Assembly (NCBI GenBank): GCA_019914995.1
Contig: CM034139.1
Location: 3,264,461-3,328,460, forward strand
Length of the DNA stretch: 64,000 bases
Direction of reading: 5' to 3'
Source of the DNA: Acanthochlamys bracteata
Lineage: Eukaryota; Streptophyta; Magnoliopsida; Pandanales; Velloziaceae
The notes under the pieces are model-generated. The model saw nothing but the letters and a program-made list of their open reading frames with translations. It was not told where the DNA came from and made no database searches. Numbering within the stretch: the stretch's first letter is position 1; every line of letters starts with the position of its first letter. Positions 35,868 through 49,222 of the stretch are shown one piece after another. The position numbers were made by a program, and so were the translations under genes.

Positions 35868-36880
35868 CTATTTCTCATCAGACAATACCTATAATTCAGT
35901 GATCTGTTAGTGAAGCAGACTTTTGCAGCATGCCTTGTGAATATAATAGCTGAATTAAAGCCTTAGCGATATCTCTGTAAGTTTTCCTTTTAGACGATGC
36001 TATGACTATTTGGCAAAACAACTATCACATCGTTGACGGATTTTATCTCTTAGCTTTTAGTTGGTTTGTAGCAAAGTCCAGTATTTGCAACAAATGTAGT
36101 GTAAGCAAACTTACCGAGATAAAGATTTGGAAAGTATTATTGATTGCTGATTAGGTCATGATTCAGTTTTTGCTGAGTTTACTAGGAATAAGGACGGAAG
36201 TTAAAATTCCTGCAGTAGAGCAGCTGATTCTGGGAAGTTCTTTTGTATCACCGAAACCAAGTGATTTCTTCGTATCTTTCTCAAGTAGTTATCTCCATAG
36301 GGAAGTAATGTGTTAGTAGTTTGGTCTGTGCTGGCAGCTGCCGGCCAGAGTTAGTTGGTCTTGTCGAAGAGATCGTTGATGATGGCTGTTTCAATCTTTC
36401 TGTTGCCGATAATCGTGAAGCTTTCTACTACCTAGCCTTCTCAGTTCAACTCCTCGGAACGTAATCGAACGTACTCTCCACAGCTATCTCCAAACACACG
36501 AAAAAATTCGTCTGAAAGATGATCGACTACATCAACTGATACACTTCGGCCTGGACCTGCTGTAGAAGCAGCTATTGACAGCTCTAGCCAAGATGGTTCC
36601 CGGAACAACAATGACAATATATGACATGGCACTATTGAAGGATGCAGAACGCCGTTCAATTTCGCTGGAGTCAACGTCGGAAGAGTCAAGGGACGCCGGT
36701 GTGCCGAGTTATGCTCTCTGGTGCACAACTGCACCGAGTGCATGTAGGCGCAACTCTTAGATTTTGAGTTAGTTAGGTTCTCTTTTCTTGTTTAGAAAGT
36801 TATATCAAGTAGAAGTTCACTTAGTTGGAAAGATCTCATTATAAATAAGTAGATGTACCTAATAAAATTATTTTTTTTCT
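35868..36880. other. Intergenic, no gene assigned
   Basis: The first part probably holds the pyrophosphatase 3'UTR. Around 36440-36740, frames on both strands are open for about 60-100 codons, but I recognise no domain. This may be further debris from the AAA-ATPase relic or an unrelated fragment. Confidence 0.4.
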
Positions 36881-36889
36881 CTTAGTTAT

Positions 36890-38270
36890 AGATTAGTTTA
36901 TCATCAACCGTTACATCAACGTTACCTTTCGACGATTTCTTTTCGTCGAACATGCAACGAGTACTAGTTCTGGCGACACAATACCAGCGAGTGGCTACTT
37001 CAACATCGAAGCGTACGTACCTCGGCGCTTTCTTCACCGACCAAGTGAAAAGGTTCACTGCAGGAGTCGGCAACAACAAGAACAGGTTGTCTTCAGTATC
37101 GACGACGATGTGGAAGTCGTCGACGTCTACAAAGGCGTTATCTGGTGGCCGTTAAGCACAACATTAACAAAAGCAATGACAGAGTTGCAATCCTCAGGAC
37201 AAGAAATGAAGTTTTGCCTTACAGCATGACGTTCTACAGAAGGCATAGGCAGATGATCGCCGGTGACTCCCTTCTGTATGTGATGGATAAGGGGAAGTAG
37301 ATATGCGCAACGAAGAAGAAGCGGAAGCTGTAGACGAACAACTCTTGTTACGACTACTGTTCTTTGAAGAACACTGCGGAGCTATGCAACGTTATCTTCT
37401 AACACCCGCCAATGTATTGACACGCTTGCATTAGACCTGGAGAGGAATTAGAAGGCAGAGATAATGGAAGGCCTAAGTTTAGGACTACTATCAGAGAATC
37501 GGGAAGCCGTTGACGAGATGGTACTTGTTGTACGGTCCTCCAGGGACGACAGGGAAATCAACAAGGTGAATTTTCTTGAGTACTCAAGAGTACGATGGTG
37601 AATTTTCTTGAGTACGACGTTTACGATCTTGAGGCGACGCTAGTGAAGGCGGACAACTCTACATTGCGGAAACTACTAACTGAAACGATGAACAAGTCCA
37701 TCATCGTCACTGAAGACGTGGACTGCTCTCTTGATCTCACCGAAAAACGAAAGAAAGCTAAAGAGTTCTCGAAGTACAACTACGAAAGACATCGGTACTG
37801 GAGAGTACAAGGAGAGGAAGGTAACACAGTCTCTGGTCTTCTCAACATGATCCACGGTATCTGGTCGGCGTGCCGCAGAAAACGACTTATTGTTTTCACG
37901 ACCAACTACGTCGACAAGCTCGATCCGGCGTTGATACGGCGACGGAGAATGGACAACAAGATGGAGCCTATCTTACTGCAGCTTTGAAGAGTTCAAGGTG
38001 AATGCAAAGAACTACCTGAATATTGCGCCTCATAGTTAGTACGAGACTACACGAGAGCGCATATCACGGCAGCAGATATCGCCGAGAACTAAACCCGTGG
38101 GAGACAATAAGTCTTGAATAGCGCCGAACAAGGCTGAGAGGAAGGGATGAGCAATTTCTGATGAAGAGGATTGCAAGAAGAGGGAGAAAGGCGAAGAAGA
38201 GGAGGAAGAAATTGATGCGAAGAAGAAGAAAATGATAATAAGAATGAGAAGAAGAAAAGGTTTCAGACTC
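36890..38270 (+). pseudogene. BCS1-type AAA-ATPase, intronless and frameshifted
   Basis: Plant AAA-ATPases of this type resemble mitochondrial BCS1. The order is conserved across frames: LATQYQRVATSTSKRTYLGA (about 36980), DVEVVDVYKGV and WWPLSTT (about 37110-37160), then DTLALDLERN-KAEIMEGLSL (about 37430-37470). Next comes the Walker A region WYLLYGPPG (about 37520) with a frame break just after it. The longest intact frame (37595-37987) reads NFLEYDVYDLEATLVKADNS and TETMNKSIIVTEDVDCSLDL (Walker B). It continues GLLNMIHGIWSAC, then IVFTTNYVDKLDPALI. Homology to FEEFKVNAKNYLNIAPHS follows, then an acidic/Lys-rich tail. Multiple stops and shifts make it a pseudogene. Confidence 0.88.
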
Positions 38271-38708
38271 GAGTGATAATGATGATGATGAGAGTACTGA
38301 TCATGAGCTGCTTCTATGTGATTTAGGTTCACAAAATTTGTAATCATTTAAATTTTTTGACAAAATGTATAGTATAGACAACGTGTTACAGGTATGAAAT
38401 CTATAAAGTAATGGAAGGTTGGAAATATTAATCAAGCAATAGTGAAAATGTTTAACACTATTGCAAATCTACAAATTTCTGAATGCAAAGTAGAACAGTT
38501 GGCGTTACACTTCGGCTGAAGTAAACCCATCTCCAGTATTAAGGCATACAATCTCAAGTTCACAACTAACGTTAACTGCTTCAGACCGTTTAAATTTTCA
38601 TACATCAAGAGAACGCAAAGAAGCAGAAATGAAGGAAGCACTTCTAGAATGTAAAAGAAGTTCTAACATGTTTTGCATGACATTCACCATAAAAGTTTCC
38701 TATTTGAT

Positions 38709-41700
38709 TCAAATGTCCATTGGTGCAGTATCTGTCCCTTGCTCCTTTTGTGCTTGTCCTCCCTGCTCTGCAGCAGGGGCTTCTTCCTTGACCTCCATTG
38801 CATCAATGAACTCCTGAATAGTCTGCTGCTTGATTATGTGAAATGGCTCATTGAGACCAACAACAGCAACCGTGCAGATGGAGCTTGTTAACTTCTCGCC
38901 CTGCAGAGTCTCCCTAATGGCAAAAAGTGCATCCCTGATGAGCTCCTCTCTTGAATAGTTGTTGAAGTTCTCAAATCTCCTTTCCAAGTAAGTCTTGGCA
39001 GCCTGCGAGCGAGATCCTATTGCAAAAGCCTGGTACTCAAAATAGTTACCGCTGGGGCAGCTGTAGTAGAGGTGGGCACCAGACTCATCCAGACCAGCTA
39101 CAAGAAGGCCCACTCCATACGGCCTCTTCCAAGATCGCTGTGTGCACACCTAAACCGAAAAAAAAATTGAAAAGGTTGCTTTAAAGATAAATAGATAATT
39201 TCAGAACATACAAAATTAAAAACTTGTGTAGATCACCGTGAACTTAAAAGAGAAGTAAACAGAATGTAGTATCACATAACCTAAATCCATCCACAAACTC
39301 AAGAAGCTCTTTTGTTAGAGTATATTGGGAAAAAGGGTAGGACTTTACGCTTCTTATGACACAAATTGGCCGACTGAACAAGGAAACTGTATCATCAAAA
39401 CTTAAATGTAGAAGCTGATTTGCAGAATCCAAAAACTTGTCTATTTAAACTTAAACAAAGAGAGCAGAAAGAAGAATGTAAATGCCATACAACCCAAATC
39501 CTTCCTCTAAAGAACTGTTTTTTTGTTCGTTTAGGTGGAAAAAGGAACAGCCATTAGCAAATGACATTTCTCAAGACAGAAATTGATTGACTAAATCAGG
39601 AACTCTATCATCCCAACTTAAATGTACATTCTGATTTGCGGAATTTGGGACTGAAGACTAAAGGGCTCTCCTCATGTAATAAGCCAACTCCAAAGCTTAT
39701 GACCTACTACAGCTTTACAAGATTACATTAGCAAATAAAGAAGTGTAAAGACAGGCTCCAGTTTGTTTATCATGCTAATCGTGACACACACAGACAAATT
39801 CCAGTGTTTTATCATGCTACTAGAAAAGGTACAAAGGAAATCCTATGAGCAGGGAACATTTATACACAGTAAAACTTTGTGTCATAGGACTAGGTTGATG
39901 ACTCCAGTTAAGAAAACCAGGAGACTTATGAAAGCTTAATAACATGTTTCCTTGAGCTATGAACATGCGACCTTGAATTTCAACTGCTAGTGTGAATGCT
40001 GCATTAAATGTGTACAACATAGACAAACTAAAAAAACTCACATAAGTTTCCAAAACATTCCTCCTCACCAATCAACCAATAGAGTATAATTCACTTTGAA
40101 GAAACTCACTGAATGGTTGATGAACTTTCAAGAACTAATGATTTTAGTCCCAAAATCTTCAAAAGACCTCTTGATCTTAATGTTTGCCCTAGTCCTGGCC
40201 TTACAATGCGTAAGTCTCGTTGCTACTATGCTCATGTTGCAACAACCGTGGAAAACCAGCCTCTTCAAGTTCAAGTATTCACTGACCTATAACACAGAGT
40301 TTTATAGACCAATCTACTTACTGTACTCCGAAAATCAGTATGTATATGTACCTCAGTAACATAATGACTGCACAGTGAATACAGAATAAATTATAAGAAC
40401 AAAACCTGTTGACATGAATGGTTTTAGGTTCAAGAACCAAATCTTCATTAAAGACATAGCAAACTAAACAATCACTAAAACTCCCCATATACTCATTCTC
40501 AATTAAGTTAGACTATGCATTTTCTACAAGAACTAAGCAACTCTAAACATAGGTGAGATATACTTATCTCAACAATCAGAGGTAAATTTTAAATAAAATT
40601 TATCATAATAAAAACTCAGAACAATAAACATGAGTAAAGAAAATGAGATGATCATACACGAGATAAAACTTCACAAAGACCATGTAGTAGAAATCAACCT
40701 TATTGTCTTAATATTTCAACTGAAATAATACAATAGACTTTGACTTTTTCTCCTGGTCTAGCTAAACAAGTATGATAACTGTACAATCTAATATCATGTG
40801 AATTTCCAGAAAACCTGGCCACAAACCATGACAAACAATTCCAAAATATTAATAATAACTGAAATTACAACTTGTTCACTTAGGTAATGAGTTCCATAGT
40901 TGTTCGAAATAGCACAACATCCAATTAACACTCAAGCTGAAATCTCCTTCAGGTACAAACATATAATCACTCCATCCATTCCAATTCCACAGTAATGCAA
41001 ATACAATGCATTGTGATACAGATTGAAACATCCTATAAAACCCTTAAACAGGACATAACTTTGAAATCAAGTATGGACTTCTAGAATAAAGGTAATTTGC
41101 ATGAAGAACTCATTCCATACTACATAGATGCCAATGGCATTATTAGACTTCTACTATGGATGCTTCTACGCGAATACTAACATAGGTAAATGCCCTAAAT
41201 AGATCTACTTTAGTGGAACCTGCTGTATTTCTTTGGAAAAGAAAGTGAAGAAGAAACTCTACCACTGCAAATATTTGATCATGCCTACTTCATCATCAGA
41301 TTATTGTCAGACGTAAAATGAATTATCAGTCGCATTTTCACCTTTAATCCAACTGCAATATTTTAATCATTTAGTGCTACCAAGTTTAGGGTAGCATGGT
41401 TCTACTGGACACTACAAAAATAATGTAATGTATTCATGACTCCTCCAATCAGAGAGGAACCAAAATCCAAGAAGGTCCTCCATCTCTAGAAAAAACTAAG
41501 AAGTGTATTGGGGGCCCAATATTACGAGAATAGTTGCCATACTTCTTCATAGATAGAAACACATTTTCAGAAACCAATACATTCATACAGCTGAAAGCCA
41601 TGGTGTAAATATGCCTATATTCTAAAGTGCCCAACTAACTTGCTTTCAATAGCAAAGCATAATCTTCATTGCCATAAACCAGAACATTGTTCAAAGTCAA

Positions 41701-42910
41701 GGTACAGATTGACACTACTTAATTTCCACCAGATATGCAAAAACCATAAAATTGTTCATAGTCATTCACTTGGATACAAGCTCAACTTTCACTCTCACCA
41801 TGTCCCCAACAAACTAAGACATGTACAGCCCCAGTACACAATGCGCATTACGAAAATTGACAAAATTACACAAGCTCACATGAACTGCAACTGAAAGCCT
41901 ATCAGAAACATGAATCACAAATTTTCTTCCTACAAGAAATCGCATGTTCTCATTAATCGTATGATTTCCACGCAACTTCCTAGAAAGCACACTTGATTAG
42001 AGAACATAAAATAAATCACTGGTAGACTGCAAAACATAGAGAATAGCCAGTATAAAATCGCAAGACCTATTTTAAGTTTATTGAGATGAATGCACTTTAA
42101 TCCAGCACACAGCTAGGATACTGACGACTACAGCTGAGATTAGGAGCAAATTACACCTATCTTGAACAAAAGTAACACTTAACCCCCTACCCTTAACCCA
42201 AATTTCAATAGATTGCTGAGAGATGGGAGACAGAGCAGGTCCAACTTTGAGTTCTTTTACCAATTCATCCTACTGCAACTAACCCAACACATTTCACTCT
42301 AGATTCCCCCAAGAGAAGCTCAACAAAAGCATGATACAGACAAATACATTAACATCCCAAATTTCAATGACCTAAGCTTCAACCCAAATCGAAATATCAA
42401 TTGATTACTAAAGTCAATCTACCCAAAGATTTCTTCTTTCAAGCAATCATCAAAAGCAAGCACATTCTTCTCAATTACCCCTAAGAAACACATCAACATA
42501 CAACACCATCCTGCACGAAATCGAGAGAAAAGAAGAAGAGCCTATAGAAAACAACAAACCTGTGCCTTGTCCGCCAGATGCAGAACAAGTCTGGACACAG
42601 GAAGCGGCGAATCATAAACAAACGAGTGATTGATGCACTCGTTCCTCAGAAACCTCGACAGGACACGTCCGTCAGCAGTCAATCCGGCGATCGCCGCACC
42701 GACATGATCATCAACCTTGAAGATCTTACGCTGGTGAGAAGAAAGCTCCGAAGCAGCCTTGTTAACAGAAGCCAACACAGCGTGCGTCGGCGATCGAAGA
42801 CCAATAGCTGCCGAGCCTTGCTTCACTGCCTCCATCGCGTACTCAACCTGGAACAATCTCCCCGCCGGCGACCATGTCGTCACGTCCGTGTCGTACTGGT
42901 TTCTGAACAT
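38709..42910 (-). CDS. PAF1: 20S proteasome alpha subunit type-1 (PAF1)
   Basis: This is one of seven alpha subunits that form the outer rings of the 20S proteasome. Exon 1 (42910-42560) encodes the N-terminal signature [20 protein letters not shown] with [17 protein letters not shown], through HLADKAQ. Exon 2 (39149-38709) starts [19 protein letters not shown], with [14 protein letters not shown], and ends with a Glu/Gln-rich tail and APMDI. Exon lengths (351 and 441 nt) are whole codons and splice signals are AG|GT and TTTAG|GTG, giving 263 aa, close to plant PAF1 (about 278 aa). Like all alpha subunits it is not catalytic. A single 3410-bp intron separates the exons. Confidence 0.97.
39150..42559 (-). 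other. PAF1 intron, 3.4 kb, no gene seen
   Basis: The sequence is unremarkable and moderately AT-rich. Open frames of 60-90 codons occur on both strands without domains. I see no transposon ends or tandem repeats. Confidence 0.6.
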
Positions 42911-44424
42911 GGCGTTGATCTGATGATGATCTTCTTCTTCGAATGGTTTTGGTTTTCAAGGGTGGGTTTGTAGAATGATTTTTGTTTTACTGCTGGTTGC
43001 AGCCCTTGCTTGAAGTGCAAGATCAGTATAACGAGTACTGATGTATAGACCGAGATGTTTTGTTCCGAACTTTGAACGGTATTACTGGAACTGGCTGTAC
43101 TGTTTCTATCTTAATGGGCCATAATGTTAGCCCGGTCCAAAACCATTGGTAGCCTAGTTGATAAAGTTGGTACTGATATAAAGTTCAAAAGGACGTGTTT
43201 TTTTTGTTCTGAAATGAGTATTCAGAACTAAATTTTGAAAACAAATTATTTAAGTGCATGTTTTAATTGCATGCAACTTCACTCTCCCTCTCTACTTTAT
43301 TTTGAGTTCTATCATTTCACGTATTTTAATTATTATTTCAAATTTTATTTTTATGTAAACACTACGCACCAAACACTTTACTTCTTTTAAACTTTAACTC
43401 TTAATCTCTATTTTATATATTTTAATTATTATTTTAAATTTTACTCCTACAGAATTTTATATTTTACTGAAATTTATTTTACGAAACTTATTTTTGTGAA
43501 ACTTCCGTGTAATAAAAATATGTTCTAAAAAATAAAATTCGAAAGTCATTTCAGTTACTAAAAGTGAGTTTGAAAGTGAAAATTTTTTTTTAAATTTAAA
43601 TGTTGAAAATCGAGTTTTTGGCAGAAAAATTGAGTTTAATTTTGGTATTTATTTTGACTTGAAAGTGAATTATAAGTAGATTTTAGGAGAAAAAAGTGAG
43701 TTAAAAGTGTGGATAAATAAGTTCAAATTGTTTGGTGAAGTTGTATGCATTTACATGTCGGTCCGGCCCAAAGCTTATAGAAGGAGATGAAAATGTGTTT
43801 ATGGTAATTCATAGCAACGATTTTTCTTTGAAGTTGGAGACAGGTTATTGAATTTAGTGTTACGAAAATAAAAGAAGTAACTAGATAGCTAAGAAATTAT
43901 AAGAAGAAACAGTAGATGATAACATGTTGATACTAACAATAATCAACAAGGTGGAGGTGAAAGATTAGTGTTTGGGATTCCTGATCATTAATAACAAAAT
44001 TATACATCATAAAATTTTATTTTTTTTTTTAAATAAAAATAATAAAATTTATTTTAAAGAAACTTTTAAAATAGTTTTTATTTTAAAACTCTAGTTTATA
44101 AACATTGGTCTCTTATAATCGTTGCCATCCATCAGAAAAGATTTCGACCATCTACCCTTGCAGGAAGGGTTTTTTGGAACTTTATGTTACGATCTTATAA
44201 TCACGGTTTCGTAAAGGTAATAATGCGATCATATTAGAGTTGTAATTAAAGAAATAATTTATTTTTAGAAAATTGATTCAGATAAATATTAGTATTCTAA
44301 CCAATGTTATCTATAATAAAATTTTGAAATATATCACAAATTTTTTATAATAAATTAAAACTACTTCTTAAAGGCAGAGATGAAAATCTTATATTTTCAT
44401 AGAACAACACCATTCTTGATAGGG
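42911..44424. other. Intergenic, AT-rich, no gene seen
   Basis: This holds the 5' flank of PAF1. Degenerate TTTTAAATT-type phrases near 43300-43700 and 43990-44100 could be MITE remnants, but their ends were not resolved. Confidence 0.4.
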
Positions 44425-44690
44425 GCGTCTGATAGTGCTTATAAAATAGAGATTTTTCGAAATAAAAGATATTTTTATCTTTTATAAAAAATAAACTTTA
44501 TTTTTTTATTTAAAAAAATAATAATAATATACAATAAAAAGATCTTACTACATAAAATTTTCTACATTTTCTAAATTTTTAAATAAAATTTTCAAATATA
44601 TATAAAATATATATTTAAAAATATAAAATTAAAAATTAAAAATAGTGTTCGAAAACCGGCAAGCCAAACGGGGCAAAACCATTTTGAACA
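44425..44690. mobile_element. AT-rich MITE, family A
   Basis: The left end is GGGGCGTCTGATAGTGC and the right end GCCAAACGGGGC, an approximate inverted repeat. The core AAGATCTTACTACATAAAAT and TTTTCTAAATTTTTAAATAA are shared with other copies. No coding capacity is present. Confidence 0.55.
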
Positions 44691-46690
44691 CCGTTCTAAA
44701 TGCCTGGTATTGGTTGCATTAGCTAAGGTAATAACTTGGCTCAATTTAGGCCCAACTAAGAAGGTAATATTTAGGAGTATTTTTAATTTTTAGATATATT
44801 TTTTATAATAGTTATTAGAAAAATTTTAAACTTAAAAATATAAATTTAAAATCTTACTTTTATTTATTTTTATTATTATATATAAAAAATAAATTTATTT
44901 TAAAAAAATTAAATATTTTTTAATTTAGAATATTTTTTAAAACAATTCCAAGTATTCTTAAATACTTGTTTAGAATAGCCAGAAAAGAAAAATACATTTT
45001 ATCTTAAAAAAAGGATTTCTAGAAATTTGTTTTATAATTATTTCGTGATGTGCAATTTATTAAATATTTTTTAAAAATAGTTTTAAAATACTTTGCATGA
45101 CATTTTTGGATTTGCAAATTTTAAAAAGTTACTTCCAAAAGCCAAACCAAATATGGCTTAAATAGATTTTGTTGTTTTTAATCTTCTGTCTGTATATAAG
45201 CCAGTGACCAAATAAATGATTTTTTAACTTTATGTTCTGGAATTTTTTTCTGAAATGCATCACTTTACCTAATATAGTTACAAATTGTGTTTTGATAAAT
45301 TGAGAGGATAAAAAAATAATGCCCTGGTTTAGCTCACTTAAACCAAAACCAGTCTCATGAAAAGGGCACCCATAATGTGTTTGATAATTACTTAACTAAT
45401 TTTTCATAGTGGATAATCTAGTAAGACTAGTGACATTCCAAATTAATTTCATGATCCAAGCAAAACTCAAAGTATGTTACAAGAAAGAAAGAAAGCAACA
45501 TCATGATTATGCTTACATAGACATGCTTATACAATATAAAAACTTCCAGAAAAGTTGTGTTTTTCTTTAGGGTATCTTTACTTTTGAAGTAAAATTATTT
45601 TTTAAAATAAGTTTAAAAATTAAATTAAAATTAAAAATATTTGATAAAAAATAAATTTATATTTAATTTTTAATTAATAGTAAAGTTTAAATTGAAATTT
45701 GAAAAAAATTTAATAAAAAAATCATTATAAAATTTTAATTTGTTTTATATTAAAGATGAATTTTAAAAAAATTAAATTTGGATGGTAAATAAACGCGCTA
45801 ATCATTAACCTCATTAAAAATTTCATTTCTTCTCTTAAACCAAAAATACCAAAAGAAATTAGTGGCTTTATTAACACGATAATTTCATATCTAATAATTA
45901 TGTAATCCTTCATTAAACTAATTATAAGTTGGAATTTCCTTTTTTTTAATGACAATTTTAAGTATCGTTTGCTAGATTGTGCCAAGAACATGCATATTAT
46001 GGAAACATTCGTGATTTATGTAAGAATGCGTTCTTTTACGCATTGAAATCACTTTTTTTTACTAAAAAATTATTTTAATTCACTTTTTGTTATAGAAAGA
46101 ACACAAAAAGTTACTTCAACTCATTTTCAATACAAAACTATTTCTAATAATTTATTTCTAAAAACTCATTTTTAAAAAATTTATTTTCAAAACAAAAAAA
46201 ATGTACTCTAACATCAAATAATTAAAGAAGCTAGACCGTTGTGTTTTTAAATGATGTGGACCATTTATAATAATAATAAGTTGAGAGGCACAGGCATGAG
46301 ACCCACCATTTTAAAGAACATGAAATGATTTGAGTTTGGATTTGAATAAGTTAAATTTGCATTTTTAGGAATAAACAACTACAATTGGTACAAGTCCATG
46401 CTAGGTAGCCGCCTGTGAGCCCACAAGATTTCGGACTCCTTTGGCAATAAGTTTTGTTCTAATTTTTATTTTATATTTTTTAAACTTTATAATAATTATT
46501 CTAAATATCTTTAAAAATTATTTTCTATTTAGAACAATTCTATTCTATAACAACTCCCACACGTCCCCTTCAAACACATGAAATGATTCTGGGTTTGATT
46601 AAGTTAAATTTGCATTTGTCATGTGAGTCACCAGAAGACATTGTTGTCACGATGTTCGTTGGATGCACGGAAAATGCAAACGCAAAATAT
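44691..46690. other. Intergenic, AT-rich, no gene seen
   Basis: No domain-bearing frames. A roughly 45-bp sequence containing AAGTTAAATTTGCATTT occurs at about 46320-46365 and again at about 46575-46620, probably a small duplication. Confidence 0.4.
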
Positions 46691-47400
46691 AGAGAGAGGC
46701 TTAGATTATATTTGGATGTGCTGAAATTTTTGTGCTTTTAAAGTAAGGTTGCTTTAGAGTGCTGTAAGCGGCTGTAGAACTTTTGCTGTAAAAGTAGCTT
46801 TATACTAAAAAATATTTGGATAAATTTTTCCTGTATCGTGCTTTTGAATGCTGAAAGCTGAATGAAATATCTGGCTAAATTTATGCTTATTTCTATATGA
46901 GATATATAATAACTGAAATGCTCCTAAATATATGGTAATTGATATATTATAAAATTTTAAATTTTTTTATATATTATTTATTTTTTTAAAATATAATAAT
47001 TTTATTATATAAAAATTATATAAATAATTACTTATATCAATATTTATAAATTTATTAACAAATTATATTATTGATATCAATCAATGATTAAATTGAATAA
47101 TATTAATTATATAATAATTATTATAATATTAAATTTGAAAAATATATTTAAATAATTATTAAAAAAATTTATATTATTTTGTAAATTTAGTATTATTATG
47201 ATAAATTAGTAAATAATTTTGATATGTATTTAAATCTGTATAAATTATAGATTTATTTTTATAGTATAAAAATGTTAAATAAATATTGAACAACTAATAA
47301 AGTCAATTGTTAATAATATCAAACAAACCTTAATATAGATATTATACGGTAATACATATTATAAAAAAAAAAAATACAATCATAAGATCAAACAAAAACA
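46690..47400. other. Possible left terminal region of PIF/Harbinger element 2
   Basis: GCTTAGATTATATTTGGATG, then AAGCGGCTGTAGAACTTTTG and repeated GTGCTTTTAAAGT-type phrases resemble end regions of plant PIF/Harbinger elements (TTTGGATG plus AAAAGTAGC motifs). I found no convincing matching right end near 54.4 kb, so the limits are uncertain. Confidence 0.35.
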
Positions 47401-47406
47401 CAACAT

Positions 47407-48727
47407 TCATAAATGACTATATGTTTCACTTGCAATTGCGTCACGATATGCATCCCACCTATCATTACGATCGGATTCATCCTCGGGTTGAACGTTTGCT
47501 TCAAATGTATCTTCAAATGTACTAGAAGATGCTTCAAATGCTGACGGTAGATAAGTTTCACACTCAGTATCTGTAAATGCTTCATCTGCTCTTTTAATCC
47601 TAATATAGTTATGTATCGCCATTGTCGCAATAATAATATTACGTTGTACCTCTATTGAGTATGACGGCATATCTTTTAAAATTGCAAAGCGCGCCTTCTA
47701 TACGCCAAATATACGTTCAATTATAGTTTTGCACGAAGAATGTAGAAAGTTGAACTTTTCTTTTCTCCCTCTAGGTGCCCGCATTTGTATTGTATTGGCA
47801 CGACGAAAGTTCTCCAGATGATATCTTACGTCTTGGCCTTTATAAGGACCCATATATTCATAGGTATGTTTATATTATGTATCCACTAAATAATATTTAT
47901 CTCCGTGAGGATGAGAAAATCTCAATTCAGGCCTGCGTAATGCTTCGTTCAGTATACGTGAATCGTGAGCTAACCCTTCTCATCCGGCCCATGCAAATGT
48001 AAAACATATATTAAAATCACATACCGCCAATATATTTTGAGTAACATACCATTTACTTCCAATGTGAGGTGTTATATCTTCTGACCGTATAGTTGCTTTG
48101 ATATGTGTCCCATTGATAGTTTCAATACAATCCTGTATTCAAAATTTAATATCAAAATAAAAAATTCAACTTATCTATTATAACAATCTAAGTGCCGAAA
48201 TTCGATTTCATCACTTACTTTAAACCATGGAAGATAACGTGCATTCTATGGTTTATGAAATGCTTCTCCCTCGTTATATCTATCATGAGACTTTATAATA
48301 TTTGCAGTCAATCTCAGTACAGCCTGAAACACTCTATGAAAATGTCGATGAATCGTCTCAACCGAATGACTAAAAATTTCTTGATTTACTCTATTTTTTA
48401 GACCATGTGCACACGTTACGAGAAAGATAGCAACTTCTTTATGAACAGACATTCAACGTGTTGCATCTAAGTCGTATAACCTTGTCAACTCATCACATAG
48501 TTGTAAAAAAACAGATACCTTCAATCGAAAATTTTGATAGCGACGAACTTCGTTTCTTTCAGTATCTCATTTATGAAAACGTTACCCGTGCGTATAGATA
48601 TACGACACGGACGTTTACATAGATGTCGATTGTAGTACTGAATTGCTACATAATTTGCTTGTTCATATAAGTCTGTCCATTCTTCTTCACTATCATTTTT
48701 CTCACTATCACTAGCCCACGGATCCAT
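47407..48727 (-). pseudogene. PIF/Harbinger transposase 2, with Asp-to-Asn in the DDE site
   Basis: On the minus strand the pieces run MDPWASDSEKNDSEEEWTDL (48727), then KVSVFLQLCDELTRLYDLDA and MSVHKEVAIFLVTCAHGLKN (48452-48246). Next are DCIETINGTHIKATIRSEDI (about 48130), EGLAHDSRILNEALRRPELR (about 47960) and KTIIERIFGV (about 47720). The last is MPSYSIEVQRNIIIATMAIH with NYIR (47670-47407). Several stops and shifts are present. In the first catalytic block the usual DGTHI reads NGTHI (AAT for GAT), so the first metal ligand is lost. The second (HDSRIL) and third (IERIFG) residues remain. Confidence 0.85.
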
Positions 48728-49222
48728 TTAACTGCAAATATAAAAATTAATTTTAAATGACAATATTAACTAAAAACATACGTATAAACTCACAATTCTC
48801 AAAAACAATAATATTATAATTGGTATCAAAATTTTTTCTAATAATATAATTTTGATCATATTATATACTACCACTATGATACAATATACTAACATCATAC
48901 CATCAAAATAATATTTTAAACATTCAATTAAATCACAGTAATAACATAGCAACATCATATGCCCACCACAAAATTATTCCAAAAATTTTTATAATATTAT
49001 TATTTAACGAACATCATATTAACACGATAATAATATTTCAATAATGTTCACAATAATACTACATAACAACCATAACAACATACAATAACTACCACCAACA
49101 TCATACAATAATATCATTTTACAACCATAACAACATTCCAATAATATTTACAATATACTAACTTTATAATACTAATAGCACACTAATATTCCACAATGCT
49201 CAAATTACAACATACAACTAGT

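Noticed and set aside
30231..42910. Idea that RPT5 pieces at 30 kb and PAF1 at 38.7-42.9 kb form a proteasome gene cluster
   Set aside because: The RPT5 pieces are broken and lie inside a transposon. The proximity is most simply chance.
42578..42973. 131-codon plus-strand frame opposite PAF1 exon 1
   Set aside because: It is antisense to a well-supported coding exon and lacks any domain.
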